Below, in pieces: positions 8,353-17,592 of a DNA stretch of 64,000 nt. The DNA comes from DYJB01 sp963777165 (lineage in GTDB: Bacteria; Chloroflexota; Anaerolineae; Anaerolineales; E44-bin32). The stretch's first letter is position 1. Every line of letters begins with the position of its first letter. Made by a program: the position numbers and the translations under genes. The stretch spans positions 124,001 through 188,000 of the forward strand of contig CAVZPO010000023.1 in NCBI GenBank assembly GCA_963777165.1, read 5' to 3'. Under the pieces are notes generated by a model. It saw nothing but the letters and a program-made list of their open reading frames with translations, did no database searches and had not been told where the DNA came from.

Positions 8353-9194
8353 GCTGGCCGCACCAGCGCTTGGCGGTATGTGGGCCGCGCGATCCCGAGC
8401 CGCGCAACAGCCTGGAGAATGCGGTCGGAGGTAAGCACTTGCAGCTCGCGTTCCCGGAACTGTGCATAGCTGCTCTCGCGCTGCAGTTGCTCGTCCACCC
8501 AGCCCGGGTGGCACATCAACTCCGTTGTCCCGTCCGGTATGGCTGCGAGGATGGACAGCAGGGCGGGGAGTGTTGCGCGATCCGCGTAGAAGCGCGTCAC
8601 CAGGCCATCGGGAGAGGGCGCGCCGGAGGCATGCAGCAGACGTTGTGCCTCGACGGCGGCGTAGCGGCGAGCAGAGATGGGGAAGCGGCTGAATAGAACA
8701 TCGTCGCGCGCCGCGCGAGGAGCGGGCGGCCGTACGCCGCAACCGAACTCGACCGCCAGGGCGAGGCAGGCCTCCCACAGGGCCGGAGCGAGGAGCGCAG
8801 CGTGATGATGGCTGTCGAGGTGGTCGAGCGTGGCACCGGTTGTCAGGAACGCCTCGACCTGGGCGCGCCATTCCATGGCCACTTGCCGCGCGTCGAGGCG
8901 AACGGCGATTGTTGCCAACGCGTCCGGCGGATGGAAGTTCCCGTCCGAGGTGACCAGGGAGGGGACGGTCGCCGGGCTGAGGACCGGCCGCCCGAGGGTC
9001 AGGTTGAGGTGGACGCCCAGGCCGAGCGTTGGCGCCTGGCGGCTTGCCTGGGCGACGTCGAGGAGCGCACCGGGAAGATTCACCAGCGCCGTCGTCGTGC
9101 TCACCAGCCCGTGCAGGTGCGCCTCGATGATCCCGGCGGAGACGCCGCGCGTCCGGCCGAAATCATCGGCGTTGACGATAAGCGCCCGCGTCAT
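8349..9194 (-). CDS. ChbG/HpnK (YdjC) family carbohydrate deacetylase
   Basis: YdjC-fold enzymes are metal-dependent deacetylases acting on chito-oligosaccharides or hopanoid N-acetylglucosamine. The 281-residue product shows LIVNADDFGRTRGVSAGI with the metal-binding Asp pair, GLGVHLNLTLGRPVLSP, and the metal-binding HLDSHHH motif. ATG 9194 overlaps the stop of the lipid kinase gene (ATGA), and its own stop overlaps the next methyltransferase (GTGA). With the adjacent diacylglycerol-kinase-like gene, a role in glycolipid or hopanoid modification is plausible but not shown. Confidence 0.88.
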   Translation of the reverse strand: MTRALIVNADDFGRTRGVSAGIIEAHLHGLVSTTTALVNLPGALLDVAQASRQAPTLGLGVHLNLTLGRPVLSPATVPSLVTSDGNFHPPDALATIAVRLDARQVAMEWRAQVEAFLTTGATLDHLDSHHHAALLAPALWEACLALAVEFGCGVRPPAPRAARDDVLFSRFPISARRYAAVEAQRLLHASGAPSPDGLVTRFYADRATLPALLSILAAIPDGTTELMCHPGWVDEQLQRESSYAQFRERELQVLTSDRILQAVARLGIARPTYRQALVRPA

Positions 9195-10081
9195 GGAACC
9201 AGGACGTCAAGCCGTGCGGGGAGAACCGCGTAGGTCACCGAATGGAGCGCGTGCGAGCGAATCTCGCCATCGACCTGGATCGGCGAGTCCGGCGTCATGC
9301 TGATGTGCAGCTTGGTCGTGTGGTGCTGGTGGACGGCCGGATCCTTGACGTAGTCGCCGGAAATGGCTCGTGGGAGCAGGGAGAGCATCTTCAGACGCGT
9401 GGGTGCGTAGGCATACACGAACGTCAGCCTGCCGTCCGTCGGGTCCGCCGCCGGCGCCATGCGGAACAGGCCCCCGGTCACCGCGCAGTTGCCCACGCTC
9501 ACCAGGCTGACCGGGCCCTCGTACCCGCCGTCGTCCCACTCCAGGCGCATGGCCCAGGCCGGCTTCTGATTGATCGCCCGCAGAGCAGCCACCAGATAGC
9601 GAATGACGCCGCGCAGCCGGACCATGCGGATGTTGTAGAGCGTGACCATCGGCTCCAGACCCACGGCCGAGTTGTTGTCGAACACCCACTCGTTGGCCAT
9701 GCCCAGGTCGATTCGCCGCGTCCTGCCGCCGGCAATCGCGCGGGCCATGGCGCCCAACTCCAAGGGCAGGCCGAGGTTGTGGACCAGGTCATTGGCGGTC
9801 CCCATCGGCATCAGGCCGAGCGGCCCGAGCACGCCGTCGGGGGAGGCACGGTGCAATCCGTTGACCACTTCTCCGATCGCACCATCGCCCCCGGCGGCAA
9901 TGATGGGTGCGAAACCCTGGCGCGCGGCCGCCTCCGCCATCGTCACGCCTTCGCCTGGAGCGTTGGTCTCGATAACCTCGAAATCGAGTCCGGCAGCTCG
10001 CAGGGCGGCCTCCATCTCCGGGCGGCGCTTCCGTGCCATCCAGCGGGCGGAGTATGGGTTGAGGATGACTTTGGCAGTCAC
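9191..10081 (-). CDS. Diacylglycerol-kinase family lipid kinase (YegS/DagK-like)
   Basis: The DAGK catalytic domain phosphorylates diacylglycerol or related lipids with ATP. Evidence in 296 residues: KVILNPYSARWMARKRRPEME at the start, the nucleotide-binding IIAAGGDGAIGEVVNGL (GGDG signature), LGLMPMGTANDLVHNLGLP, and a C-terminal beta-sandwich with IQVDGE, all typical of the family. Overlaps the downstream deacetylase by 4 nt. The NIL-domain gene ends 35 nt upstream. Confidence 0.92.
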   Translation of the reverse strand: MTAKVILNPYSARWMARKRRPEMEAALRAAGLDFEVIETNAPGEGVTMAEAAARQGFAPIIAAGGDGAIGEVVNGLHRASPDGVLGPLGLMPMGTANDLVHNLGLPLELGAMARAIAGGRTRRIDLGMANEWVFDNNSAVGLEPMVTLYNIRMVRLRGVIRYLVAALRAINQKPAWAMRLEWDDGGYEGPVSLVSVGNCAVTGGLFRMAPAADPTDGRLTFVYAYAPTRLKMLSLLPRAISGDYVKDPAVHQHHTTKLHISMTPDSPIQVDGEIRSHALHSVTYAVLPARLDVLVP

Positions 10082-10116
10082 GGTGGTCTCCTGAAGCTTC
10101 GGATGTCCGCGAGCTT

Positions 10117-10374
10117 TCAGTCGAGGAACGCCACCTGCAGACCTTCAGCCGTCAGCCAGGTGATGGCGCGCTCGAGTTCCGCCGACGAACCCGTGGCCTG
10201 CAGGTCGAGCCAGCCCTCTTCGATCCCGAGCTGAGCGCCCAGGATATTGACCGTCAGGTCGAACTTCCGAATCAATCGGTGCACGATGGGTTCGCGAACC
10301 AGGGAAGGGGGATAGTTCAGACGGAGCGTCCGGGAAACCTGGGGCTCCTTCGCAACGGGTATCTTCGGATCCAA
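10117..10374 (-). CDS. Stand-alone NIL-domain protein
   Basis: NIL domains are ferredoxin-like ligand-binding modules usually found at the C-terminus of methionine-transport ATPases. Here the domain stands alone (85 residues): RTLRLNYPPSLVREPIVHRLIRKF, then VNILGAQLGIEEGWLDLQATG and LTAEGLQVAFLD, containing the characteristic N-I-L. The start is TTG 10374 with AGGGG about 8 nt upstream. No transporter lies nearby, so its partner is unknown. Confidence 0.78.
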   Translation of the reverse strand: MDPKIPVAKEPQVSRTLRLNYPPSLVREPIVHRLIRKFDLTVNILGAQLGIEEGWLDLQATGSSAELERAITWLTAEGLQVAFLD

Positions 10375-10466
10375 TTGGGCGTACCCCTTGACCGTCGGTC
10401 GATTCTAGCATCGCCCGGGGGAGGCGTCAAAGCAGCGCCTGGGAGTCAGGCGGCCAGGTGCGGCAC

Positions 10467-10499
10467 GACCTGACCGGTGGCGGAGCCACCGGTCAGGTC
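10467..10499. repeat. Perfect 15-bp inverted repeat between convergent-side gene ends
   Basis: GACCTGACCGGTGGC (10467-10481), a 3-nt centre GGA and its exact complement (10485-10499). It lies between the htrA stop (10543) and the NIL gene start (10374). It has no T-tract on either side, so it may be a Rho-independent-like stop without U run, or an mRNA 3' end barrier. Confidence 0.6.
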
Positions 10500-10542
10500 G
10501 GGTCTGCGCGGGGAGGCGCGTGACAAAAGGTGCCGCCGAGTC

Positions 10543-11704
10543 CTACAGGCTCGGCCGCTGGGTCAGCGTCACGGGCAATTGAAGCTCGGCCGTGCCGCGC
10601 TTCACCTCCAGCGTCACCGTCTCTCCGGGGGCGTGCGTAAGCAGCCGGTTGAGGAACGGGTTGTCGCCGTCAAAACGCGTTCCATCCATCCCGATCACGA
10701 CGTCGCCCGTGCGGAGCCCGGCCCCGGCCGCCGGGCTGCCGGAGCTAACATCGGTCACGTAGGCGCCGAAAGAAACCTCAAGCCCGTTCGCTGCTGCCAG
10801 CGCAGGGGTAATCCACTCCCAGCGGATCCCCAGGTAGGGCCGGGTGACCTGGCCGGTGGCGATGAGCTGCGCGGCGATGGCCTTCACCGTGTTGCTCGGG
10901 ATGGCGAAACCCAGGCCCTCGGCCGAGGCGCCGGAGAGCGCGCTGCCGCGCACGACCAGGGTGTTGATCCCAACCACTTCGCCCTTCAAGCTGACGAGCG
11001 GCCCTCCGGAGTTGCCGCTGTTGATCGCGGCGTCGGTCTGCAGCAGGCCCTCCATCTGGAAGCCGGAGCTCGTCTCGAGGCTGCGATCCTTAGCGCTCAC
11101 CACCCCGACGGTGACGGTATTGGTCAGGTCGCCCAACGGCGACCCGATAGCGATGACGGTGTCCCCGGCCAGGAGTGCATCCGAGTCGCCGAAGACGGCG
11201 GTCGGCGCCGCACCGGGTTCGATCTTGATCACCGCCAGGTCGGAAAAGGTGTCCCTCCCGACCAGCGAAGCCGGCAGGCTTGTTCCGTCGGCCAGGACCA
11301 CCTCCAGGCGCTGGCTGCCTTCGACTACGTGCGCGTTGGTGATTACGTGTCCCTGGTCGCTGATGATCACGCCGGATCCGGATGCCCGGTTGCCCTGGTC
11401 GGTCGGCGCGGCCGAGCCGCCATTCGAACTCGAGATAGTTCACCACGGTTACGACGGACGGCGCCAGCGCAGCGGCGGCTTGCGCCGCCCCTTCGGCCGA
11501 CTCGGAACCTTCGGCAGACTCAGAGATGACACTGGCTGTGGTACCTGCGGGGATTGGCTCGGCTGGCGTCCGATCCCGCAGCACGAAGTACGCCACGGCG
11601 CCGCCGGCGGCAGCGCCCGCCGCGGCCGAGAGGAGCATGCTGACGGCGACCACCAGCGCGAGGACGGTTGTCGCACGGCGAGAGAACGGTGTGACGGACT
11701 GCAT
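10543..11704 (-). CDS. HtrA/DegP-type trypsin-like protease with PDZ domain (frameshifted)
   Basis: HtrA proteases degrade or refold damaged envelope proteins. From ATG 11704 (GGAGA upstream) there is a membrane anchor (TTVLALVVAVSMLLSAAAGA) and ALAPSVVTVVNYLE, the start of the protease core. The frame is then lost, and the remainder continues one frame over: SGSGVIISDQGHVITNAHVV (His of the triad), TFSDLAVIKI (Asp), INSGNSGGPL (Ser), then a PDZ domain (PYLGIRWEW, AGAGLRTGDVVIGMDG). One surplus base at the CTCGAG at about 11429-11434 reconciles the halves. All three catalytic residues lie in the 3' part. The product would be about 386 residues, normal for membrane-anchored HtrA. Confidence 0.88.
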
Positions 11705-11823
11705 GAAGGTCTCCTTCCATTACTGCGCATTCGCCTGGATGCTAAGCCCGCGAAGTGAAGGCAAGGTAAGAGCCGACTTAGGAGAGCGTCAGAGAAGTGG
11801 CTCCGAGGCCGCGCGGTAACGGC

Positions 11824-11852
11824 GGCGGGCTGTGCCGAAGGCACAGCCCGCC
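11824..11852. terminator. Perfect 13-bp GC hairpin behind the zinc metallopeptidase gene
   Basis: GGCGGGCTGTGCC (11824-11836), GAA loop, GGCACAGCCCGCC (11840-11852). It follows the stop of the minus-strand peptidase gene at 11896 and precedes the htrA start, with no U run. Probable transcription end or mRNA stabiliser. Confidence 0.55.
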
Positions 11853-11895
11853 AGAGAATACGCAGAGAGGGTGAGAGAGAGCTTGCGATTTCCGC

Positions 11896-12594
11896 TTAGC
11901 TTCTGCGGCGGCCCCCCATACCGGCGACCATGCTGGCGAAGTACAGGAGCTGCAGCAGCGCGGCCGCCAGGCCGGCGACGTACGTGAACGCCGCCGCGTT
12001 CAACATGGAGTTCACGCCGCTGCGCTCTTCCTCGCTGTACAGCAGTCCTGAGTTGTTCAGCAAGCGACGTGCTCGCGACGAGGCGTTGAATTCCACCGGC
12101 AGCGTCGCCAGCGCGAACAACGCTCCGACCGAGAAGACCACCAGTCCCAGCCCGGCGAGTTCAAAGCTGCGCAGGATCAGCCCGATGAAGAGGAGGATCC
12201 AGCCGAAGTTCGACCCAATGTTGGCTGCTGGGACAAGCGCGGCGCGAAGCCGCAGCGGGCCGTAGCCCTCGCGATCCTGCATGGCGTGGCCGATCTCGTG
12301 GGCGGTGATGGCCAGCGATGCCACCGATGGAACCGTCGCCACCTCCGGAGAAAGGTGCAGCGTCTTGCTGCGCGGGTCGTAGTGGTCGCCCAGCCGGCCC
12401 TGCGCCGCGGCCACACCGACGTCCGGCAGCATGGCGTGCGCCAGCAGGCGCTGGGCGGCGTCCTGCCCGCTCAGCCCCAGGCTGTTGCGTGCCCGGCCCC
12501 ACTTGCGGTACGTGCCGTTGACCCAGGCCTGCGCCAAGGTGACGATCAGGAAAGCCGGGAGCATGAACAGGATGTAGCTCGAATTGATGTACAT
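11896..12594 (-). CDS. Membrane zinc metallopeptidase (YugP/Zn_peptidase_2 family)
   Basis: The 232-residue product has an N-terminal membrane helix (YILFMLPAFLIVTLAQAWV), the zinc-binding motif SLAITAHEIGHAMQD (HExxH), and three further hydrophobic segments (about 130-175 and 200-225). The layout matches the YugP-type membrane metallopeptidases; the substrate is unknown. ATG 12594 has AGGAGG about 10 nt upstream, and that ribosome-binding site overlaps the stop codon of the S41 protease gene, so the two are likely cotranscribed. Confidence 0.9.
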   Translation of the reverse strand: MYINSSYILFMLPAFLIVTLAQAWVNGTYRKWGRARNSLGLSGQDAAQRLLAHAMLPDVGVAAAQGRLGDHYDPRSKTLHLSPEVATVPSVASLAITAHEIGHAMQDREGYGPLRLRAALVPAANIGSNFGWILLFIGLILRSFELAGLGLVVFSVGALFALATLPVEFNASSRARRLLNNSGLLYSEEERSGVNSMLNAAAFTYVAGLAAALLQLLYFASMVAGMGGRRRS

Positions 12595-12609
12595 CGGCGA
12601 GAGACCTCC

Positions 12610-13872
12610 TTACGCGTCCAGCTCGGCCTGCAGGGCCTCGACCGCCCGGTCGAGCTGGGGATCACGTCCGGCGAGGATGTCTTCCTCAGAGATCAAGACC
12701 TTGACATCGGGCTCGAGGCCCGCTTCATTGATCTGCCGCTCGTTCGGGGTGTACCAGCGGGCGATGGTCACTCGCACAGCGCCCCCGTCGTTGTCCAACG
12801 TGATCCAGTCCTGGACGGAACCCTTGCCGTACGTCGTATCGCCCACCAGCTTCGCGCGGCCGAGGTCCTGCAGCGCGCCGGCGACGATCTCGGATGCGGA
12901 GGCCGATCCAGCGTCGACGAGGACGACCAGCGGGATGTCGGTTGCCAGGCCTCCGGCGCGCGCCTGATAGGTTTCCACCCGCCCGTCGCCGAATCGCTCG
13001 GTCAGGACGACACCCTGTGCCAGGAACTCGGAGGCGACGTCCACGGCGGTCGTCAGGTATCCGCCGCCATTCCCTCGCAAGTCAAGGATCAGGCCTCGAG
13101 GTTCCTGGGCGAGCAATTCCTTGAGCGCCGCGCGAAGGTCGCGCGTCGTCTCGTCGCCGAAGGTTGACAACTGCACGTAGCCGAACCCACCATCCAACAT
13201 CTTGCCTTCGACACTGGGAATGTTGATGCTGTCACGAACTACGCTCAGCTCGATCGGGTCCGGCGTACCCTCACGCGTGAGTGTCAACAAAACGCTCGTG
13301 CCTTTGGGACCGAGGATGCGCTGGATCACCAGGCTCGGATCGATCCCGGTCATGTCTTCCCCGTCCACGCCGATCACAACGTCACCCGCCTTCACGCCGG
13401 CCTTCTCCGCCGGCGAGCCGGGGATCGGTGAGACGATCGTCAGGAACTTGCCATCCTTGTCGACCCAAGCACCGATCCCTTCGTACTCTCCGGTCAGGCC
13501 GATGTTCGCCTGGCGGTACTGCTCCGGATCCATGTAGGCGGTGTGCTCGTCACCTAGCGCCTCGAGCATGCCGCGAATCGAGCCGCGCATCAGCGCCGTG
13601 TCGTCGACCGGCTGGTCAACGTAGCGGGTATGGACCAGATCCCAGGCTTGCCAGAACGGGCCGAACAGCTCTTGAGGGACGGAGTTGGCCGCGGAGCCTG
13701 GCGCCGGCCGGGGGGAAGTGCCGATCGCCTGGAAGATGGGCGCGGCGAGCTCGGATCCCAGACGTTGGAACTGCGGGGAGAAAGTGCCCACGGCCACCCC
13801 GCCGCCGAATATGCCAACCGCCAAACCCAGCCCGGCCAGAAGCCCGACAACCCTTCCAACTGACCTGTTCAT
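12610..13872 (-). CDS. S41 family C-terminal processing protease (CtpA-like)
   Basis: These serine proteases trim or degrade envelope proteins. The product (420 residues) has an N-terminal membrane helix (VVGLLAGLGLAVGIFGGGVAV), the N-terminal helical region ending in MLEALGDEHTAYMDPEQY, a PDZ domain (about 140-215, SPAEKAGVKAGDVVIGVDG), and the peptidase core with LRGNGGGYL, the catalytic Ser in GSASASEIVAGAL and the catalytic Lys in TYGKGSVQD. ATG 13872 was preferred over GTG 13878 because GAGG is 7 nt upstream. It precedes the zinc metallopeptidase by 15 nt, and an HtrA protease follows, making a three-protease envelope quality-control block. Confidence 0.93.
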   Translation of the reverse strand: MNRSVGRVVGLLAGLGLAVGIFGGGVAVGTFSPQFQRLGSELAAPIFQAIGTSPRPAPGSAANSVPQELFGPFWQAWDLVHTRYVDQPVDDTALMRGSIRGMLEALGDEHTAYMDPEQYRQANIGLTGEYEGIGAWVDKDGKFLTIVSPIPGSPAEKAGVKAGDVVIGVDGEDMTGIDPSLVIQRILGPKGTSVLLTLTREGTPDPIELSVVRDSINIPSVEGKMLDGGFGYVQLSTFGDETTRDLRAALKELLAQEPRGLILDLRGNGGGYLTTAVDVASEFLAQGVVLTERFGDGRVETYQARAGGLATDIPLVVLVDAGSASASEIVAGALQDLGRAKLVGDTTYGKGSVQDWITLDNDGGAVRVTIARWYTPNERQINEAGLEPDVKVLISEEDILAGRDPQLDRAVEALQAELDA

Positions 13873-13969
13873 CTGCACACCTCGGACGATCGGCCAAAGG
13901 CTAGCATACGATGATAAGCAGACGATAAGCGTGATTCGTTGCGGCCGGGAGGAGACGGCGCCCCTCGGG

Positions 13970-14783
13970 TCAGGGGAGATGGTGACGGGAGCACCACTCG
14001 GCGATCAACGCCGGGAAGGCGTCGGTCCCGGCGGCCTCAACGTAGCGCAGGATGGCGGTCCCATCGAAGGGATAGTCCGGGTGGCAGGAGGTTGGGTACG
14101 CGCCTCCCGGAGCCTCGACGACGGCGGTCACGGCCGGTCCGGGGATGTCCGCATGGGCCAGCCGGTCGACGATTCGTTCCGCTGTGACGATCACGGTCTT
14201 GGAGACCATGACCACCTCGCGGTCGACGCCCCAGTGGCCGTTGAGCAGGGCGTTTCCGCGCGAGTCCGCTTCGAGCGCATGCACGACGGCGACGTCACAG
14301 TGGATAGCCGGAAATGCCATGAGCTCTTCGCCCGAGTATGGGTCGATCACGGTGCGCACATCGGGCCGAAGGGCCGGCAGGTCGGTCCCGATCCACGCCG
14401 TCGAGGGCAGGAAGCCCACCCCGGAAAGCGCCGCCCGGATCCCACATGCCAGGCTGGCCTCCGTTTCCTCCAGGATGTCCAGACGGCCTTCGTTGGCGTG
14501 CTGCGTGAAGTGGGGCGCGAGGCCGAATGCCTCGAGCCCGACATAGCAGGCGCGCACCTGGCGAACCATCCCGGCCGAGATCAGCAGATCGGTCTCCAGG
14601 CCTCCGGTGAACGGCAGCAAAGTCAGACCGCCGGGCTCAGAACTCGGCGGCGAAGCGCCGCATCAGCGCCAGCGTGAAGGCCATCGGCCGACGGTACAAC
14701 GTCACGCCGCCAAGGGCGAGGCTGGCTCCCGTCGGAACGAGCCGCACGGCGGCGTCGAGATCGATGCGCTTATCGATGATCAT
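13970..14783 (-). CDS. CoA-transferase subunit A, glutaconate-CoA-transferase-like (frameshifted)
   Basis: Family I CoA-transferases move CoA between carboxylic acids and normally need A and B subunits. From ATG 14783 the frame reads MIIDKRIDLD then GASLALGGVTLYRRPMAFTLAL and hits TGA at 14639-14637. One base over, it resumes with PGGLTLLPFTGGLETDLLISAG and continues to 13970 through HFTQHANEGRLDILEETEASL, a typical A-subunit region, and AFPAIHCDVAVVHALEAD. One surplus base at about 14636-14642 restores a protein of about 270 residues. The start overlaps the HAD gene's 3' end by 14 nt. No B subunit follows; the next gene is a protease. Confidence 0.75.
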
Positions 14784-15423
14784 GCGTCACCAGGCCGGGA
14801 AGCGCTCGCGTCAGGTCGGCGATCCGTTCGATACGGTAGTCGGCTGCCCCGTCCTGCTGTTCCGGGCCGACGAGGACGGTCGTCATCCCCAAGGCGCCTG
14901 CCGGCATGAGGTTGCGGGGCAGATCGTCGGCGAGCACGCAGGCGCTCGGATCGGTCTCACCGGCCAGGGTAAGGGCGCGCGTGTACGCCGCCTTCTCCGG
15001 CTTGTTGGTCATCTCCAGGGCGAACAGGTCGAGAATAGCGTCAATGTGAGCGGTAACCCCCAGGCAACTCAGGACACGCTCGGCATGTTGGCGGTTGGCG
15101 TTGGTGAAGACGATCCGTTTCTGCGGAAGATCGCGGAGCATGGCGGCCAACTCCGGATCAGGATGGATCATCTCCTCGAGCGGGACAGCGTGCACGTAGG
15201 ATAGGTAGTCGGTCGGGTCGATGGCATGGTGGTGTAACAGGCCATTGAGCGTTGTGCCGTACTCGTCGAAATAGCGGCGGCGGAGCGCCTTCGCCTCTTC
15301 GTAGCTCAGCCCCAGCCGGTCCATGACGAAGTCCTGGATCCGGGCGCCGATGGCATCCCACACCCCGCTGGATGGCGGATACAGGGTGTCATCTAGATCG
15401 AAGAAGACGACCCGCCATCCCAT
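14770..15423 (-). CDS. HAD hydrolase, pyrimidine 5'-nucleotidase-like
   Basis: The 217-residue protein has HAD motif I with both aspartates (VVFFDLDDTLYPPSSGVWDAI), a helical cap (YEEAKALRRRYFDEYGTTLNGL), motif II (RIVFTNANRQHAERVLSCLG), the motif III Lys (MTNKPEKAAYTRAL) and motif IV (CVLADDLPRNLMPAGALGMTTV). DDTLYP plus the TN motif resembles the SDT1/pyrimidine 5'-nucleotidase group, but substrate choice cannot be fixed. ATG 15423 overlaps the upstream membrane-protein stop by one base (TGATG). Confidence 0.88.
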   Translation of the reverse strand: MGWRVVFFDLDDTLYPPSSGVWDAIGARIQDFVMDRLGLSYEEAKALRRRYFDEYGTTLNGLLHHHAIDPTDYLSYVHAVPLEEMIHPDPELAAMLRDLPQKRIVFTNANRQHAERVLSCLGVTAHIDAILDLFALEMTNKPEKAAYTRALTLAGETDPSACVLADDLPRNLMPAGALGMTTVLVGPEQQDGAADYRIERIADLTRALPGLVTHDHR

Positions 15424-15707
15424 CAGAACGGATCGTCCTTGGACCACACGCGGATCGAGCTGGCCGGAGGAGGCAGACGACGGCCGCGGACCCGCCACCA
15501 AAAGCCAAGGGCGCTCAGGGCAAGCAGCGCGGCGACGCCGGCCTCGCCCCACGCGTGCCGGTAAGCGGCCCAACGCACGATCAAGTAGACACTCGGGACG
15601 GGCAGCAGCAGAATGATCCAGCGGCGCAGGCGTCTCTCGCTGCGCACAGCGACCAGCCCGAGCAGGAACAAGACGGTTGCCAGCAGGATGGTCGTCGGCC
15701 AGTCCAC
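15423..15707 (-). CDS. Small membrane protein, unknown function
   Basis: 94 residues with two or three hydrophobic segments: TTILLATVLFLLGLVAV (5-21), RWIILLLPVPSVYLIVRWAAY (about 29-49) and AGVAALLALSALGFWWRV (about 56-73), then a polar tail. No family recognised. Its TGA overlaps the ATG of the HAD gene, so it is translated as part of the same transcript. The mutL promoter region lies just upstream, divergent. Confidence 0.6.
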   Translation of the reverse strand: MDWPTTILLATVLFLLGLVAVRSERRLRRWIILLLPVPSVYLIVRWAAYRHAWGEAGVAALLALSALGFWWRVRGRRLPPPASSIRVWSKDDPF

Positions 15708-15766
15708 GTGGGCAGTATAGGCTACGCCGCGACGGGGGTGTCAACCCGTCCGGGTTGGCGCGGCAC

Positions 15767-15772
15767 TATAAT
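15767..15772 (+). promoter_or_regulatory. -10 element for mutL
   Basis: TATAAT at 15767-15772, 22 nt before the mutL GTG at 15795, giving a leader of about 15 nt. The -35 region is weak. Confidence 0.45.
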
Positions 15773-15794
15773 CCGCCTGACCGGGAGCGGTACA

Positions 15795-17520
15795 GTGACG
15801 ATACAGGTCCTGCCTCAAGAAGTCGCTTCGGCGATCGCCGCCGGTGAGGTGATCGAGCGGCCGGCGTCGGTTGTCAAGGAGCTGGTGGAGAATGCTCTGG
15901 ATGCCGGGGCACGCTCGATCGGGGTGCGCATCGAGGGCGGAGGGCGGATCCTTGTCGAAGTCTCCGACGACGGTGCCGGGATTCCGGCTGCGGAGATCCC
16001 GCTGGCCGTCGAGCGTCATGCGACCTCCAAGCTGCGTACGATCGACGATCTGTTCGCCATTCGCACACTCGGCTTCCGCGGTGAGGCCCTGGCGTCGATC
16101 GCCGCCGTCGCTCACCTGGAACTGACCTCGCGCGCCCAGCAAGAGACGGGCGGGACACGGCTCCGCATTCAGGGCGGGACCGGGAGGCGGACGGAGGCGG
16201 TCGGAGCACCTGCCGGGACAGTCGTCCGTGTCCGCGACCTGTTCTTCAATGTCCCGGCTCGCCAGAAGTTCCTCAAAGCCGAAGAGACCGAACGCCGCCG
16301 AATCCTGACCCTGGTGACGCGTTATGCGCTCGCCTATCCGCAGGTGCGCTTCAACCTGTCGCACGATGGGCGCCCGGCCTTCGCCTCATCCGGAAGTGGG
16401 GACCGACGTGAGGTGTTGACGGCGGTCTTCGGCCTGGAGGTCGCTCGTGAGATGGTGGCCCTCCCGGAAGCCGAAGGGCGCGGCGTCCGCGTCGAAGGCT
16501 TCATCAGCCCTCCGTCGGTGCACCGCTCGAATCGACGCGAGGTCACGCTGTTCCTCAACGGACGATGGATCCAGGACGCGTCGTTGACGGCGGCGGTCGT
16601 GCAGGCGTATCAAGGTCTGCTGATGGTCGGGCGCTATCCGATCGCCGCCTTGTTCCTGACCGTGGCGCCCGAATCGGTCGACGTCAACGTGCACCCGGCG
16701 AAGGCCGAGGTCCGCTTTCGGGATCCGGAAGTGGTGTTCGCAACGCTTCAGCGCGCGGTGCGGGCGACGCTCCTGGGCCAGGCCCCGGCGCCCGCCCTCG
16801 TCCTGCCTGACACATGGGGAGCGGCGTGGAGAGGATCCGCCGCAGTGCAGTCATCGGATCCGGCCTGGGCGATCGCACACGCTGCGGGTCCGGAGGACAC
16901 CCCGGCGGGGGTTGCTGCACAGACGCACCTGCCGACGGGTGGACTGCCACTGCTGCGCAGCGTCGGGCAGGTGGGCGCCACCTACCTGGTGGCCGAAGGC
17001 CCGGACGGTGTGTATCTCATCGATCAGCACGCCGCCCATGAACGAATCCTGTTCGAGAAGCTCCTGCAGGTCCAGACCTCCGGGGCGGCGTCTCAGTCCC
17101 TGCTCGAACCGGTGATCGTGGAGCTCTCCCCGGCGGAGGCTCAAGCCCTGGAGGGGCAGCTGGAGGTGCTGCGGGGGCTCGGGTTCGATGTGGAGGCATT
17201 CGGGTCGAGCGCCTTTCGCGTCCGCGCCGTCCCGCCGCTTCTCGCCCATCTGCCCGCCGCCCACGCGCTGCGCGCCGTAATCGAGGACTTCGAGGAGGAT
17301 GAGACCCCGCTGGCCGACGTCGTGGAAGCACGTCTGGCGGCCCGCGTTTGCAAGCGGGCGGCGGTGAAGGCCGGTCAGGTGCTGTCGCTGGCCGAACAGG
17401 AGACAGTTGGTGCGGGATCTGGAAGCGTGCGCCATGCCGCGTGCCTGCCCCCACGGCCGCCCGACGATGATCCATCTCTCGGTGGACACCCTCGAGCGGC
17501 AGTTTGGAAGACGCGGCTAG
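15795..17520 (+). CDS. mutL: DNA mismatch repair protein MutL (frameshifted near 3' end)
   Basis: MutL couples mismatch recognition by MutS to strand incision. From GTG 15795 (GGGAGCGG upstream) the product has the GHKL ATPase (VVKELVENALDAGA, DDGAGIP, TLGFRGEALASIAAV), the transducer domain (FLNGRWIQD, VNVHPAKAEVRF) and the C-terminal endonuclease domain with DQHAAHERILFE, whose Asp is about residue 410 and which matches the DQHA(x2)E(x4)E metal motif. At 17403 one surplus A throws the frame off; the other frame supplies QLVRDLEACAMPRACPHGRPTM with the CPHGRP metal-binding motif and stops at TAG 17518-17520. Read without correction, the frame runs on to 17621 with nonsense sequence. The full protein would be about 575 residues. 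Confidence 0.92.
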
Positions 17521-17592
17521 CGGCCGCGCAGGCGACGGGCGGTTCTGTGCCACCCTGTGCAGCACCGCGGTCGCGAGCTTCGCCAGCCAGGC

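Noticed and set aside
14636..14642. Programmed +1 frameshift at TTC-TGA-G in the CoA-transferase gene, like prfB
   Set aside because: It resembles a stop-codon slippage site, but lacks the CTT-TGA-C slip and an internal Shine-Dalgarno, and six other genes show the same one-base surplus without a stop codon.
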